Part shown: piece after piece, positions 48,050 through 57,136 of the stretch | Numbering within the stretch: the stretch's first letter is position 1 | How the letters are laid out: every line of letters starts with the position of its first letter | Source: Hylemonella sp. | GTDB taxonomy: Bacteria > Pseudomonadota > Gammaproteobacteria > Burkholderiales > Burkholderiaceae_C | Assembly: GCA_030680575.1 (NCBI GenBank) | Contig: JAUXVI010000020.1 | Location: 1-64,000, forward strand | Reading direction: 5' to 3' | DNA length: 64,000 bases | Made by a program: the position numbers and the translations under genes | Notes under the pieces: generated by a model | Databases searched by the model: none | Told to the model about the DNA's origin: nothing | Seen by the model: only the letters and a program-made list of their open reading frames with translations

Positions 48050-49053
48050 GCGGCCTCCTTCATGGCGCGGCGTTGTTGTTTCTCGGCGTGGGCCAGGGCG
48101 GCGTCGCGCACCCACTGGCCGTCGTTGTGGGCTTTCACCCGGGTGGCCAGACGCTCACGGTTGCACGGGCCGTTGCCGTTGACCGTAGACCAGAACTCGT
48201 CCCAGTCGATGGCGCCATAGTCGTGGTGCTGGCGTTCTTCATTCCACGTCAGGTCGGGGTCGGGCAGGCTGACGCCCAGCACCTTGGCCTGCGGCACGGT
48301 GGCGTCAACAAAGCGCTGGCGCAGGTCGTCGTTGCTGATGCGTTTGATGCCCCAGCGCATGCTCTGGCCGCTGTGCAGGCTGTCGGCATCGGGCGGGCCG
48401 AACATGGCCAGCACCGGCCACCACCAGCGGTTCACCGCGTCCTGCACCAGCGCGCGCTGTGCGGGTGTGCCCTGCATCATGGTCAGCAGGGCCTCGTAGC
48501 CCTGGCGCTGGTGGAAGCTTTCTTCCTTGCAGATGCGGATCATGGCGCGTGCATAGGGGCCGTAGGAGCAGCGGCACAGCGGAATCTGGTTCATGATGGC
48601 CGCGCCGTCGACCAGCCAACCGATGACGCCGACGTCGGCCCAGTTCAGCGTCGGGTAGTTGAAGATCGAGCTGTATTTGGCGCGCCCGGTGTGCAGGCCG
48701 TCGAGCATCTGGTCGCGCGAGGTGCCCAGTGTCTCGGCCGCGCTGTAGAGGTACAGGCCGTGGCCGCCCTCGTCCTGCACCTTGGCGATCAGGATCGCCT
48801 TGCGCTTGAGCGAGGGTGCGCGCGAGATCCAGTTGCCCTCGGGCTGCATGCCGATGATCTCGCTGTGTGCGTGCTGGCTGATCTGACGCACCAGGGTCTT
48901 GCGGTAGGCCTCGGGCATCCAGTCCTGCGGTTCGATGCGGCCGTCGGCATCGATGCAGGCCTCGAAGCGGGCCATGGGGCCGGCCTCATGGCTGGCCGGG
49001 GCGGCCGCCTTGGCGGCGGCGTTGTCGGGTAGGTCGAGCGCTTGTGTGTACAT
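48046..49053 (-). CDS. paaA: Phenylacetyl-CoA epoxidase, catalytic diiron subunit PaaA
   Basis: The 335-residue oxygenase subunit inserts one oxygen atom into the ring of phenylacetyl-CoA. Diiron ligands are in [34 protein letters not shown] and [23 protein letters not shown] precedes ATG 49053. The promoter region holds a strong palindrome (49108-49139), likely the operator. First gene of paaABCDE. Confidence 0.96.
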   Translation of the reverse strand: MYTQALDLPDNAAAKAAAPASHEAGPMARFEACIDADGRIEPQDWMPEAYRKTLVRQISQHAHSEIIGMQPEGNWISRAPSLKRKAILIAKVQDEGGHGLYLYSAAETLGTSRDQMLDGLHTGRAKYSSIFNYPTLNWADVGVIGWLVDGAAIMNQIPLCRCSYGPYARAMIRICKEESFHQRQGYEALLTMMQGTPAQRALVQDAVNRWWWPVLAMFGPPDADSLHSGQSMRWGIKRISNDDLRQRFVDATVPQAKVLGVSLPDPDLTWNEERQHHDYGAIDWDEFWSTVNGNGPCNRERLATRVKAHNDGQWVRDAALAHAEKQQRRAMKEAA

Positions 49054-49107
49054 GCCGGTCTCCTGCGGCGCGCCGAGTCCTTGGGCGCCGGTTGACAGGC
49101 AGTATAG

Positions 49108-49139
49108 CCAATTAACCGACCGACCGGTCGGTTAATTGG
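49108..49139. promoter_or_regulatory. 32-bp palindromic operator of paaABCDE (PaaR-like)
   Basis: CCAATTAACCGACCG-AC-CGGTCGG... reads nearly as its own complement over 32 bases, with only the central AC breaking symmetry. A TATACT -10 box on the minus strand (49106-49101) lies directly downstream, so a bound repressor would cover the promoter. Its core CCGACCG-N2-CGGTCGG recurs at 58433-58448 before paaG. TetR-type PaaR repressors of Betaproteobacteria use sites of this sort (as I recall). Confidence 0.82.
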
Positions 49140-49146
49140 CTCGGGG

Positions 49147-50037
49147 TTAACCCCCGGCGTCGAGCGTGAAGGCGGCGTGGCGGTCCTGCGCCAGCAGGGT
49201 CACCATTTGCGGTAGCGCCGCCTGAAGGGCGGGCTTGAGGGTGTGCGGCGGGTTGATGATGAACATGCCGCTGGCCGGCAGGCCGGGGCGTTTTGCTTCC
49301 CCCTGCACATCGGTCGTGAGCTTGCTGGACTTGACGGTCAGCGTGGCGTGGAGCCAGCTCTTGCCGGCTTTGGTGGCCAGGGTCTTGAGTTTGCGCGGCA
49401 GGTCGTGCGCTTCAGGGCGCGGGATGATGGGGTACCAGATGGCATAGGTGCCGGTGGGAAAGCGTTTGAGCGCCTCGGTCGCCATGGCCACTGCGCGTGC
49501 GTAGTCGTTCTTGAGCTCGTAGCTCGGGTCGCACAGCACCAGGGCACGGCGCGCGGGTGGCGGCAGGAATTTGCGGATGCCTTCGAAACCGTCTTCGCGC
49601 AGCACCGCCACCTGGCGGTCGGCCTCCAGCTGCGCCACATTGGCCATCAGCGTCTTGGTGTCGGTCGGGTGGAGTTCGAACAACTTGAGCTTGTCGTGCC
49701 CGCGCAGCAGGCGCTGGATGATGAAAGGGGAGCCGGGGTAGACGCGCCAGTTGCCCTTGCTGTTGAAGCTGGCCACCAGATCAAGGTAGTCCTGCAGGGC
49801 CGGTGCCAGTGTCACGCCCTCGGTTGGTTTCAGCAGACGCTGGATGCCGTCGGCGGCCTCGCCGCTGGTTTCGGTGAACTCGCTGTCGAGCCGGTACAGG
49901 CCGGCGCCGGCATGGGTGTCCAGCACCGTCAGGGCCGCCTCCTTCTGAGTGAGGTGGTGAAGCATGGCAATGAGCACGGTGTGCTTGAGCACATCGGCAT
50001 GATTGCCGGCATGAAAGGCGTGGCGGTAACTGAACAT
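49147..50037 (-). CDS. rlmJ: 23S rRNA (adenine-N6)-methyltransferase RlmJ
   Basis: A 296-residue SAM enzyme that methylates A2030 of 23S rRNA. It starts with MFSYRHAFHAGNHADVLKHT, has LDTHAGAGLY (SAM motif) and the catalytic DPSYE (DPxY type, LVLCDPSYELKNDY). I chose ATG 50037; the track start adds 24 residues without support. It is divergent from the kinase gene. Confidence 0.93.
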   Translation of the reverse strand: MFSYRHAFHAGNHADVLKHTVLIAMLHHLTQKEAALTVLDTHAGAGLYRLDSEFTETSGEAADGIQRLLKPTEGVTLAPALQDYLDLVASFNSKGNWRVYPGSPFIIQRLLRGHDKLKLFELHPTDTKTLMANVAQLEADRQVAVLREDGFEGIRKFLPPPARRALVLCDPSYELKNDYARAVAMATEALKRFPTGTYAIWYPIIPRPEAHDLPRKLKTLATKAGKSWLHATLTVKSSKLTTDVQGEAKRPGLPASGMFIINPPHTLKPALQAALPQMVTLLAQDRHAAFTLDAGG

Positions 50038-50120
50038 AGGTGCCAATGGTAACGAGGGTGGCGGCAGAACAGCGTATTTCGCAAAATCAGCACTCAAGAT
50101 TCCATGCAAAAATCCGCCGC

Positions 50121-51767
50121 ATGACGGATACCCCTGCCTCCACCTTGTCCCCCGCTGTGACCCCGCCGGCGCATGTCGACGCCCTGCCGGCCGGTACGCG
50201 ATTGGCCGAGTTCGAGGTGCAGGCGCTTCTGGGTGTGGGGGGCTTTGGCATGGTGTACCGTGCCTACGACCATTCTCTGCATCGCCCGGTGGCCATCAAG
50301 GAGTACATGCCGTCGGCGCTGGTGAACCGGCAAGACGGCCTGTCGCTGGCCTTGCGCTCCACCACGGACCAGCCGACCTACCAGTCCGGTTTGAACTCCT
50401 TCATTGCCGAGGCGCGGTTGCTGGCGCAGTTCGACCACCCGTCCTTGGTCAAGGTCTATCGCTTCTGGGAGGCCAACCACACCGCCTATATGGTGATGCC
50501 CTTGTACAGCGGTATCACCCTGAAGCAGGCGCGCAGCCAGATGGCCGGGCCACCGCCCGAAGCCTGGCTGCGCACCGTGCTGTGGTCGATTCTGCAGGCC
50601 TTGCGCGTGCTGCACGAGCACGGCACGGTGCACCGCGACGTCTCGCCCGACAACATCTTCCTGCAGGACTGCGGCCCGCCCGTGCTGCTGGACCTGGGCG
50701 CGGCGCGGCGGGCCATTAGCGACCAGACGCAGAAATACACCGCCATCCTGAAGGTGAACTACGCGCCGATCGAGCAGTACGCCTCGGCTGAGGACCTGAA
50801 GCCGGGCCCTTGGTCCGATCTGTACGCACTGGCGGCCGTGGTCCATGGTTGCGTGCGCAATGAACCGCCGCCGCCAGCTACCTTCCGGGTGGTGCGCGAC
50901 AACCTGCCGACGATGGCCAGTGTGGCCGCCACCGTGCAGGCGCATTTTGGCCGGCACTACTCGGGCGAGTTCATCCAGGGGATTGACCATGCGCTGGCAA
51001 TTCAGCCGTCCCAGCGGCCGCAGAGTGTGGCGCAGCTGATCGATGAAATGCGCTTGCTGCCACCGGAACATCTGGCGACCTTCGACTGGCGAGCCGCGCT
51101 GGGCAGCGACCTGACGAGCGTCCAGACGGATGTATTACCCACGTCGTCGCCGGCAGGCGCGAACGAAGACGAGTGGCCGGTCACCCAGGCCCACGACGAC
51201 ATCCTGCTGGATGGCGGCCGGCCGGATCTGGATTTGGGCGATGAGGATGAAACTCGCCCGGCCGCACTGAATGTGCCGGCCGCTGGAGGCGTTGCCACGC
51301 AGAGGCGCTGGTCGGGCCGAAAGACGGCCGGGCTCGTGCTGACAGCGCTGGGCTTGCTGGGGCTGGCCTACTGGGGGTGGCGAGAGGGCAGGTCGGTTCA
51401 GGCACCCCTGGTGGCCACGCCCGAACCCGCGCCCGCGGTCAGTCCGGCCCTGCCCCGGCGCGGCGAGGAGGCTGCCACCACGGCACCCGTTGCCGCGCCA
51501 GCCCGGGCAGTGACTTCCCGCAAAGGCAAAGAGGCGGCCGCGCGGGCGGACGACAAGGCGGTACCGCTCGAGAAAACGACACCGGTTCCGGTGGGCAAGT
51601 CGGCTGCCAAGACGGCGCCAGCTGCGACAGAAGTGTGCGCTGACAGCAACTTCATCACGCGCCCGATGTGCATCCACCTTGAATGCCAGAAGCCCGAGTA
51701 CGCGAAGCTGCCGGTGTGCATTGAGGACCGCCAGCGCTACCCGGAGGGTGGCGCAAATCGGCCTTGA
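50121..51767 (+). CDS. Membrane-anchored Ser/Thr protein kinase with Cys-containing tail
   Basis: A 548-residue eukaryotic-like kinase. Glycine loop [15 protein letters not shown], Lys in VAIKEYMP, catalytic [12 protein letters not shown] near residue 170 and a DLG in place of DFG (LLDLGAARR). After the kinase domain come an acidic linker, one membrane helix near residues 401-420 ([18 protein letters not shown]), a Pro/Ala/Lys-rich extracytoplasmic stretch and a tail with four Cys (VCADSNF...MCIHLECQ...LPVC). The tail may fold into a small disulphide module. Start ATG 50121. No phosphatase or FHA gene is adjacent, so targets are unknown. Confidence 0.88.
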   Translation: MTDTPASTLSPAVTPPAHVDALPAGTRLAEFEVQALLGVGGFGMVYRAYDHSLHRPVAIKEYMPSALVNRQDGLSLALRSTTDQPTYQSGLNSFIAEARLLAQFDHPSLVKVYRFWEANHTAYMVMPLYSGITLKQARSQMAGPPPEAWLRTVLWSILQALRVLHEHGTVHRDVSPDNIFLQDCGPPVLLDLGAARRAISDQTQKYTAILKVNYAPIEQYASAEDLKPGPWSDLYALAAVVHGCVRNEPPPPATFRVVRDNLPTMASVAATVQAHFGRHYSGEFIQGIDHALAIQPSQRPQSVAQLIDEMRLLPPEHLATFDWRAALGSDLTSVQTDVLPTSSPAGANEDEWPVTQAHDDILLDGGRPDLDLGDEDETRPAALNVPAAGGVATQRRWSGRKTAGLVLTALGLLGLAYWGWREGRSVQAPLVATPEPAPAVSPALPRRGEEAATTAPVAAPARAVTSRKGKEAAARADDKAVPLEKTTPVPVGKSAAKTAPAATEVCADSNFITRPMCIHLECQKPEYAKLPVCIEDRQRYPEGGANRP

Positions 51768-51776
51768 GGCCCGGAT

Positions 51777-51805
51777 TTGGCCAAAAACGCAGATTTTTGT
51801 ATAAT
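51777..51805 (+). promoter_or_regulatory. Promoter of rplM-rpsI
   Basis: TTGGCC at 51777-51782, 17 bases, then consensus TATAAT at 51800-51805. Confidence 0.8.
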
Positions 51806-51810
51806 GACGG

Positions 51811-51844
51811 GCTTCGCAGCGCTACCGTGACTCCGCGGCGAAGC
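51811..51844 (+). promoter_or_regulatory. Hairpin in the rplM leader
   Basis: GCTTCGC and GCGAAGC pair over 20 loop bases at the 5' end of the predicted transcript, leaving about 85 bases before the rplM start. It may be a site for ribosomal-protein feedback, but I see no established motif. Confidence 0.4.
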
Positions 51845-51928
51845 TTGAATCACCACCTAAGAGATTCCCGTCAGAGGAACGCCGACCGTGGAAAAGAGTC
51901 CGACAAACCCTCTTTTAAGAGAAAACTC

Positions 51929-52360
51929 ATGACCAAAACGTTCAGCGCCAAACCCGCTGACGTGACGCACGAGTGGTTTGTGATTGACGCGACCGACAAG
52001 GTCCTCGGACGAGTAGCCAGCGAAGTTGCTCTCCGTTTGCGCGGCAAACACAAGGCCATTTACACGCCTCACGTCGATACCGGTGACTTCATCGTCATCA
52101 TCAACGCAGCCCAGCTGCGCGTCACCGGCGCCAAGCCGTTGGACAAGGTGTACTACCGTCACTCGGGTTACCCGGGCGGTATCACAGCCACCAATTTCCG
52201 TGACATGCAAGCCAAGCATCCCGGCCGCGCGCTGGAAAAGGCCGTCAAGGGCATGCTGCCCAAGGGCCCGCTCGGCTACGCCATGATCAAGAAGCTCAAG
52301 GTGTACGGTGGTGCTGAGCACCCGCACACCGCCCAGCAACCCAAAGTGTTGGAAATCTAA
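51929..52360 (+). CDS. rplM: 50S ribosomal protein L13
   Basis: An early assembly protein of the large subunit, 143 residues. It reads [26 protein letters not shown] and [10 protein letters not shown], and ends [17 protein letters not shown]. Start at ATG 51929; the ORF track begins far upstream in the leader. It is followed after 11 bases by rpsI, the conserved bacterial pair. Confidence 0.98.
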   Translation: MTKTFSAKPADVTHEWFVIDATDKVLGRVASEVALRLRGKHKAIYTPHVDTGDFIVIINAAQLRVTGAKPLDKVYYRHSGYPGGITATNFRDMQAKHPGRALEKAVKGMLPKGPLGYAMIKKLKVYGGAEHPHTAQQPKVLEI

Positions 52361-52371
52361 GGAGCCTTGAG

Positions 52372-52764
52372 ATGATTGGTGAATGGAACAATGGCACCGG
52401 CCGTCGCAAATCCAGCGTCGCCCGCGTGTTTCTGAAAAAAGGCACCGGCAAGATCACGGTCAACGGTAAAGACATCGAGAATTTCTTCGGTCGTCAAACC
52501 TCGATCATGATCTGCAAGCAACCCCTGCTCTTGACCAACCATGCCGAATCGTTCGACATCATGGTCAATGTGGCTGGTGGTGGTGAGTCCGGCCAGGCCG
52601 GCGCAACCCGTCACGGCATTACCCGTGCCCTGATCGACTACGATGCATCGCTCAAGCCCGTCTTGAGCCAAGCCGGCTTCGTGACGCGTGATGCGCGTGA
52701 AGTCGAACGTAAGAAGGTCGGTCTGCACTCTGCACGCCGTCGCAAGCAGTTCAGCAAGCGTTAA
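52372..52764 (+). CDS. rpsI: 30S ribosomal protein S9
   Basis: A 130-residue protein whose basic tail (RRRKQFSKR) reaches the decoding region. [21 protein letters not shown] and [10 protein letters not shown] are characteristic. AAGGAG lies 10 bases ahead. A terminator follows. Confidence 0.98.
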   Translation: MIGEWNNGTGRRKSSVARVFLKKGTGKITVNGKDIENFFGRQTSIMICKQPLLLTNHAESFDIMVNVAGGGESGQAGATRHGITRALIDYDASLKPVLSQAGFVTRDAREVERKKVGLHSARRRKQFSKR

Positions 52765-52806
52765 TTTCACACGAAGTTTCGTCTGCTGCAATTTGTTGCA
52801 GCTCAG

Positions 52807-52846
52807 CAGCCGCCCGAATGCAAATTCTGGCGGCTGTTGTGTTTTT
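52807..52846 (+). terminator. Intrinsic terminator after rpsI
   Basis: CAGCCGCC and GGCGGCTG form an eight-base stem over 14 loop bases, then TTGTGTTTTT. Confidence 0.85.
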
Positions 52847-52868
52847 CGACTGCTAGACTCCCCCTTCC

Positions 52869-53597
52869 ATGAGATTTCGCCTGCTTCGTCGTCGCCTCAC
52901 CATCAGTGCTCCGCGCATGTCCGTGCGTAGCGCCACGCCCTGGCCTCTGCGCTGGGCGCTTGTCGCCATCGTGCTGGGTTTTTGCGCCGCGATCGGCTTG
53001 TGGGCGTTCGAATTCGGCAAGGACATTGCCGGCATTGACGGCGGGCGGACTGAGGAAGTCGCACAGTTGCGCATCGAACTGGGTGTGGTACGTCAGCAGT
53101 TGTCCGCCATGAAGGACGAGCGCGACAAGGCCATGTCGGTGGCCAATACCTCCAGCACCCTGCTGACTGCCGAGAAGGCGGCGCAGGAGCGCCTGAGTGC
53201 CCAGAACAAGCAGCTGGAGAGCGAAAACCGTTCCTTGCGCGATGACCTGGGCTTCTTCGAAAAGCTGATTCCGACCGGCGGTGCTGAAAGTCTGGCCATT
53301 CGGGGTTTGCAGGCTGATCTGCAGGATGGACGTCAATTAAAATGGCAAGTCCTGGTGATCCAGCCGGTGAAGAACGCGCCTGAATTCAACGGGCGGCTTG
53401 AGTTGAGTTTTACGGGGCTGCAAGGTGGCAAACCATGGTCGGCGCCCTTGCCTGGCGGTCCTCAGTCCTTGAAGTTCCGTCAGTACGGCCGGCTCGAAGG
53501 CGTGTTTGAATTGCCGCCCCAGACTGTGGTCAAGGGGATTTCCGCCAAGGTCATGGAGGGTACGGTGACCAAGGCGATTCAGTCGATCAAGTTGTAA
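52869..53597 (+). CDS. DUF6776-like membrane protein with coiled coil
   Basis: A 242-residue protein: a basic N-terminus, one membrane helix near residues 29-48 (WALVAIVLGFCAAIGLWAF), a coiled coil (AQLRIELGVVRQQLSAMKDE ... LESENRSLRDDLGFFEKL) and a C-terminal beta-rich region (LQADLQDGRQLKWQVLVIQ). The pattern fits DUF6776, of unknown function. It precedes the bactofilin gene by 20 bases, probably in one transcript, so a role in the envelope cytoskeleton is possible. Confidence 0.75.
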   Translation: MRFRLLRRRLTISAPRMSVRSATPWPLRWALVAIVLGFCAAIGLWAFEFGKDIAGIDGGRTEEVAQLRIELGVVRQQLSAMKDERDKAMSVANTSSTLLTAEKAAQERLSAQNKQLESENRSLRDDLGFFEKLIPTGGAESLAIRGLQADLQDGRQLKWQVLVIQPVKNAPEFNGRLELSFTGLQGGKPWSAPLPGGPQSLKFRQYGRLEGVFELPPQTVVKGISAKVMEGTVTKAIQSIKL

Positions 53598-53617
53598 TCC
53601 ATCAAAGAGGTGCAGAC

Positions 53618-54013
53618 ATGTTCAACAAGAAAAAACAGCCCCCCATCCGCAGCCTGATTGCGGATGGCAGCCAGATTGACGGCACCCTGCGTTTTTCGGA
53701 TGGCTTGCGCGTCGATGGCAAGGTGATTGGCGATGTGAATGCCAACCCCGATCAGGCCAGCATTCTGGTGATTTCGGAAACGGCAACGGTGATTGGTGAG
53801 ATCCATGCCGACCATGTGATCATCAACGGCACGGTGAAGGGGCCGGTCTACGCCCGCCTGATGCTCGAATTGCAGCCCAAGGCCCACATTGAGGGCGATG
53901 TGCATTACAGCGCGCTGGAGATGCACCAGGGGGCCATCATTGCCGGCCAGATGCGCCCGGTCGACATGGCCGAAGAAAAGCCCACACTGAAATTGGCGGC
54001 AAATAACCAGTAA
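53618..54013 (+). CDS. Bactofilin (polymer-forming cytoskeletal protein)
   Basis: A 131-residue bactofilin with a right-handed beta-helix core made of short repeats (TLRFSDGLRVDGKVIG, ILVISETATVIGEIHAD, HVIINGTVKGPVYA). Bactofilins polymerise at the membrane and position peptidoglycan enzymes. An M23 peptidase gene and anmK lie within 3.5 kb, as is common for such partners. The AAAGAGG ribosome site precedes ATG 53618. Confidence 0.92.
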   Translation: MFNKKKQPPIRSLIADGSQIDGTLRFSDGLRVDGKVIGDVNANPDQASILVISETATVIGEIHADHVIINGTVKGPVYARLMLELQPKAHIEGDVHYSALEMHQGAIIAGQMRPVDMAEEKPTLKLAANNQ

Positions 54014-54021
54014 CTGAATTC

Positions 54022-54050
54022 TTGAGCGAAATTGTGTAGTATTCGCTCAA
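54022..54050. promoter_or_regulatory. Perfect inverted repeat upstream of erpA
   Basis: TTGAGCGAA and TTCGCTCAA lie 11 bases apart, with TAGTAT (a possible -10 box) overlapping the right half. It could bind a dimeric regulator or form an RNA hairpin ahead of erpA. No known IscR-type sequence is obvious. Confidence 0.5.
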
Positions 54051-54072
54051 TCCATCTTAATTGGAGCCCTCC

Positions 54073-54438
54073 ATGAGCGCCGTCGCCGAAAACATTCAAA
54101 CTGAGATGCCTGCCCCCATTCTGTTCACCGACAGCGCTGCTGCCAAGGTGGCGGATCTGATCGCGGAAGAGGGCAACCCTGACCTCAAGCTGAGGGTCTT
54201 CGTGCAAGGCGGTGGCTGTTCCGGTTTTCAGTATGGCTTCACCTTTGATGAGGTGACCAACGAAGACGACACCACCATGACCAAAAATGGCGTGTCCTTG
54301 CTGATCGATGCCATGAGCTACCAGTACCTGGTGGGCGCCGAGATCGACTACAAGGAAGACCTGCAGGGTGCCCAGTTCGTCATCAAGAACCCGAACGCCA
54401 TCACCACCTGCGGTTGCGGCTCTTCTTTCTCGACCTGA
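54073..54438 (+). CDS. erpA: Iron-sulfur cluster insertion protein ErpA
   Basis: An A-type carrier of 121 residues that delivers [4Fe-4S] clusters to apo-proteins. The three ligand Cys are in [11 protein letters not shown] and TTCGCGSSF. Start at ATG 54073. The paa epoxidase, ThiC and others here need such clusters. It converges on anmK with a shared terminator hairpin. Confidence 0.94.
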   Translation: MSAVAENIQTEMPAPILFTDSAAAKVADLIAEEGNPDLKLRVFVQGGGCSGFQYGFTFDEVTNEDDTTMTKNGVSLLIDAMSYQYLVGAEIDYKEDLQGAQFVIKNPNAITTCGCGSSFST

Positions 54439-54445
54439 GCGTGAG

Positions 54446-54463
54446 CCCGGCTCTTAGGCCGGG
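54446..54463. terminator. Hairpin shared by convergent erpA and anmK
   Basis: CCCGGC-TCTTAG-GCCGGG, a perfect six-base stem that overlaps the anmK stop codon. T or A runs are weak, so strength is uncertain. Confidence 0.55.
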
Positions 54464-55563
54464 TAAATTGCTCCGAGCACACGGGCGCCTTGAGCGCCCG
54501 TGACGCTTTTCAGACTCGCCGTCTGGCGCAGCACAGCCTTGCGCGCCAGCCAGGCAAAGGCGGCCGCTTCCACCTGCAAGGCGGGCAAGCCGGCCTGCTC
54601 TGAGGAAACCACGGTGAGGTTGGGCAGTCGCGCCTGCAAGCGCTGCATCAGGTGATTGTTGAGCGCGCCGCCGCCGCAGACGATCAGGCGCGTACTGCCG
54701 GCCCCATGACGCAGCACATCAGCGGCGCAGGCGGTGGCTGTCAGTTCCGTCAGCGTGGCTTGCACGTCCACCGGTGTCACGGACTCAAAGCCAATCAGCT
54801 TGTTGGCCAGCCAGGGCGGATTGAACAGGTCTCGCCCTGTGCTCTTGGGTGGCGGCAGAGCCAGGTAGGGCTCCTGCAGCAGGGTCTGCAGCAGCGACGC
54901 ATGGACATGGCCGCTGGCGGCCCAACGTCCTTCAGCATCGAAGGGCTGGCCTGTGTGTTGCCGGCACCAGGCATCCATCAGTGCATTGCCGGGGCCGCAA
55001 TCGAAGCCCAGGACGGCATCGTCGCTCAGCACCGAGAGATTGGCGATGCCGCCGACATTGAGCACGGCCACCGTCTGGCCGGGCTGGGCGAACATGGCCT
55101 GGTGGAAGGCGGGTACCAGCGGTGCGCCCTGGCCGCCGGCCGCCACATCGCGGCTGCGGAAGTCTGCCACGACATCAATACCGCTCAGTTCAGCCAGAAG
55201 TGCCGGGCTGTTGAGCTGCAGGGTGTAGCCGGTGGTATCAAACTCGCCCGGGCGATGGCGCACGGTCTGGCCGTGGGCCCCGATGGCCGTGACGGCGCCT
55301 GGGGGTAGTGCCGCACGCTGGAGTAACTCGGTCACGACCGCGGCATACAGCCGGGCCAGTGCATTGCCGGCGAGGGCGGCACGGTGCAGTTCATTCACGC
55401 CGCGGGGGCTGTTGAGTTGCAGCAGTTCGGCAGCCAAGTCTGGGGGCAAGGGCAGATAGGCGTGCTGGATGACCCGGGTATGCGCATCGGCGCATTCGGC
55501 AAGGACGCCGTCAACCCCGTCGAGCGAGGTCCCGGACATCAGGCCGATATAGAGCTCAGACAT
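54454..55563 (-). CDS. anmK: Anhydro-N-acetylmuramic acid kinase
   Basis: A 369-residue sugar kinase that phosphorylates 1,6-anhydro-MurNAc while cleaving its anhydro ring, in peptidoglycan recycling. Signatures: YIGLMSGTSLDGVDG, IGAHGQTVRHRPG, NVGGIANLSVL, GFDCGPGNALMD and RLIVCGGGALNN. I chose ATG 55563 three codons inside the ORF-track start. The M23 peptidase gene lies upstream on the same strand with a 25-base gap, so the two form a cell-wall operon. Confidence 0.94.
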   Translation of the reverse strand: MSELYIGLMSGTSLDGVDGVLAECADAHTRVIQHAYLPLPPDLAAELLQLNSPRGVNELHRAALAGNALARLYAAVVTELLQRAALPPGAVTAIGAHGQTVRHRPGEFDTTGYTLQLNSPALLAELSGIDVVADFRSRDVAAGGQGAPLVPAFHQAMFAQPGQTVAVLNVGGIANLSVLSDDAVLGFDCGPGNALMDAWCRQHTGQPFDAEGRWAASGHVHASLLQTLLQEPYLALPPPKSTGRDLFNPPWLANKLIGFESVTPVDVQATLTELTATACAADVLRHGAGSTRLIVCGGGALNNHLMQRLQARLPNLTVVSSEQAGLPALQVEAAAFAWLARKAVLRQTASLKSVTGAQGARVLGAIYPA

Positions 55564-55587
55564 GCAGGCCACCCCAGGGCGAGGGGC

Positions 55588-57066
55588 TTACTGCGAAGCG
55601 CCCTGCTGCACAGAGGCTGCTGCCAGCAGTTGCTGGCGGACCGCGGAAGCAGAGCGCATGAACAGGGGCTTGGCTGCAGCCGAGACGGGGATGGTCTCGC
55701 TCTGGCGCGCAATCGTGAGCGGATCCTGGTGATTGCCGTTGACGCGGAATTCGAAATGCAGGTGCGGGCCGGTCGCCCAGCCAGTGGCGCCGACAGCGCC
55801 AATGTTCTGGCCCTGGTTGATCGACTGGCCGCGCTGAACGTTGATGCGGCTCAGGTGAGCATAGACCGTGGTGTGGTTGTTGCGGTGCTTGACGAACACC
55901 ACATTGCCGAAACCATTCTGGACACCGGCAAACTCGACAACGCCGTCGCCAATGCTGCGCACGGGCGTGCCGGTGGGCGCTGCATAGTCAACACCGAGGT
56001 GGGCGCGCCATTGCTGCAAGATGGGATGAAAACGCATCTTGAAGCCACTGGTCACGCGCGAGAATTCAAGCGGCGAAGCCAGGTAGGTGCGGCGCAGGCT
56101 CTGGCCATCCAGGGTGTAGTAGCCGCCCTTGGTCAGGCTGTGGGTGGCGTGGCCCTGCTCCTGCGGGAGCGCCGCATGGGTGTCGGGTTCCTGGAACCAC
56201 ATGGCCTGGTAGGTTTTGTCGCCATTGACGAACTCGGCGCTCAGCACGCGGCCGGCACGCAGCGGCTCGCCATCGCCTTCGAGCGTTTCATAAACCACGG
56301 AGAAACGATCACCCTTGCGCAGCGAGCGATGGAAGTCGATATCACCCGAGAAGATCTCGGCCACCTGGATGGCAATGGCATCTGGAATGCGTGCATCGTC
56401 GGTGGCTGCAAACAGCGAGGTGCGGATGACGCCGCTGGCAAGGCGGGTCGAGGCCGTCAGCGGGGCCGTCTCGATCTTTGAGACGAAGGTCGTTCCCTGC
56501 TTTTCAACCACCAGGCGCGTGAAACGGCCATCGTCTTCCGGGCTCCAGCGTGCGCTGAGCTTGAGCAGGGCGTTTGTATCGGTGGCTTCGGCCGTGACAC
56601 TGCGGCCAATGCGGCCCAGCAGTGTTTTCTGGGTATTGACATCGGCGCGCAAAAAGGCAGCCGCTGCCGGGTCGTTGATACCCAGGCGTTTCAGCAAGGT
56701 ATCGGCTGTGTCGGTGGAGCGACTGAAATCGGAGCGGAACAGGCGGAAGCGGTGTAGGTCGAGCGCTTCGGACTGGGGCTCCAGGGCCATCGGAGAGACG
56801 GTTTCACGGACTTCGCGTACCGGCAGTTGCCCTGCATCCGGGCCCAGCGACACCACGGCAGAGGCCACCGCATACGCGCCGCCGCCACCGAGCAGCATGG
56901 CAGCTGCCACCGCGCCCATCACCCGCTTGGGATGATGCTCGATCCAATGACCCGCAAGAGTCAAAAAGTTGCTTCCGGCGGTGATGAAACCGTTTTTCAA
57001 AGGGCAGCCCAACAATGGTGGTGAGGCAGGGGCTTGAAGGCGCCGCAGCCAGTGAGCATTGCGCAC
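55588..57066 (-). CDS. M23-family peptidoglycan metallopeptidase
   Basis: A 492-residue envelope endopeptidase of the MepM/LytM type. An N-terminal membrane anchor (RVMGAVAAAMLLGGGGAYAVA, residues about 48-68) is followed by a linker, an OapA/LysM-like region, and the M23 domain with Zn ligands in RAHLGVDYAAP and GPHLHFEFRVNG. The start at ATG 57066 gives a 48-residue cytoplasmic tail; ATG 56922 near the membrane helix is possible. It faces away from tyrS, an arrangement often seen in Betaproteobacteria. Likely functions with bactofilin and AnmK in wall remodelling and recycling. Confidence 0.92.
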   Translation of the reverse strand: MRNAHWLRRLQAPASPPLLGCPLKNGFITAGSNFLTLAGHWIEHHPKRVMGAVAAAMLLGGGGAYAVASAVVSLGPDAGQLPVREVRETVSPMALEPQSEALDLHRFRLFRSDFSRSTDTADTLLKRLGINDPAAAAFLRADVNTQKTLLGRIGRSVTAEATDTNALLKLSARWSPEDDGRFTRLVVEKQGTTFVSKIETAPLTASTRLASGVIRTSLFAATDDARIPDAIAIQVAEIFSGDIDFHRSLRKGDRFSVVYETLEGDGEPLRAGRVLSAEFVNGDKTYQAMWFQEPDTHAALPQEQGHATHSLTKGGYYTLDGQSLRRTYLASPLEFSRVTSGFKMRFHPILQQWRAHLGVDYAAPTGTPVRSIGDGVVEFAGVQNGFGNVVFVKHRNNHTTVYAHLSRINVQRGQSINQGQNIGAVGATGWATGPHLHFEFRVNGNHQDPLTIARQSETIPVSAAAKPLFMRSASAVRQQLLAAASVQQGASQ

Positions 57067-57136
57067 TTAAAATCCAGCGCAATGGCAAGCGGCTAGTATA
57101 GCTGGCCCTGACCCCCTGGCATCTGGAAAAACCCTT

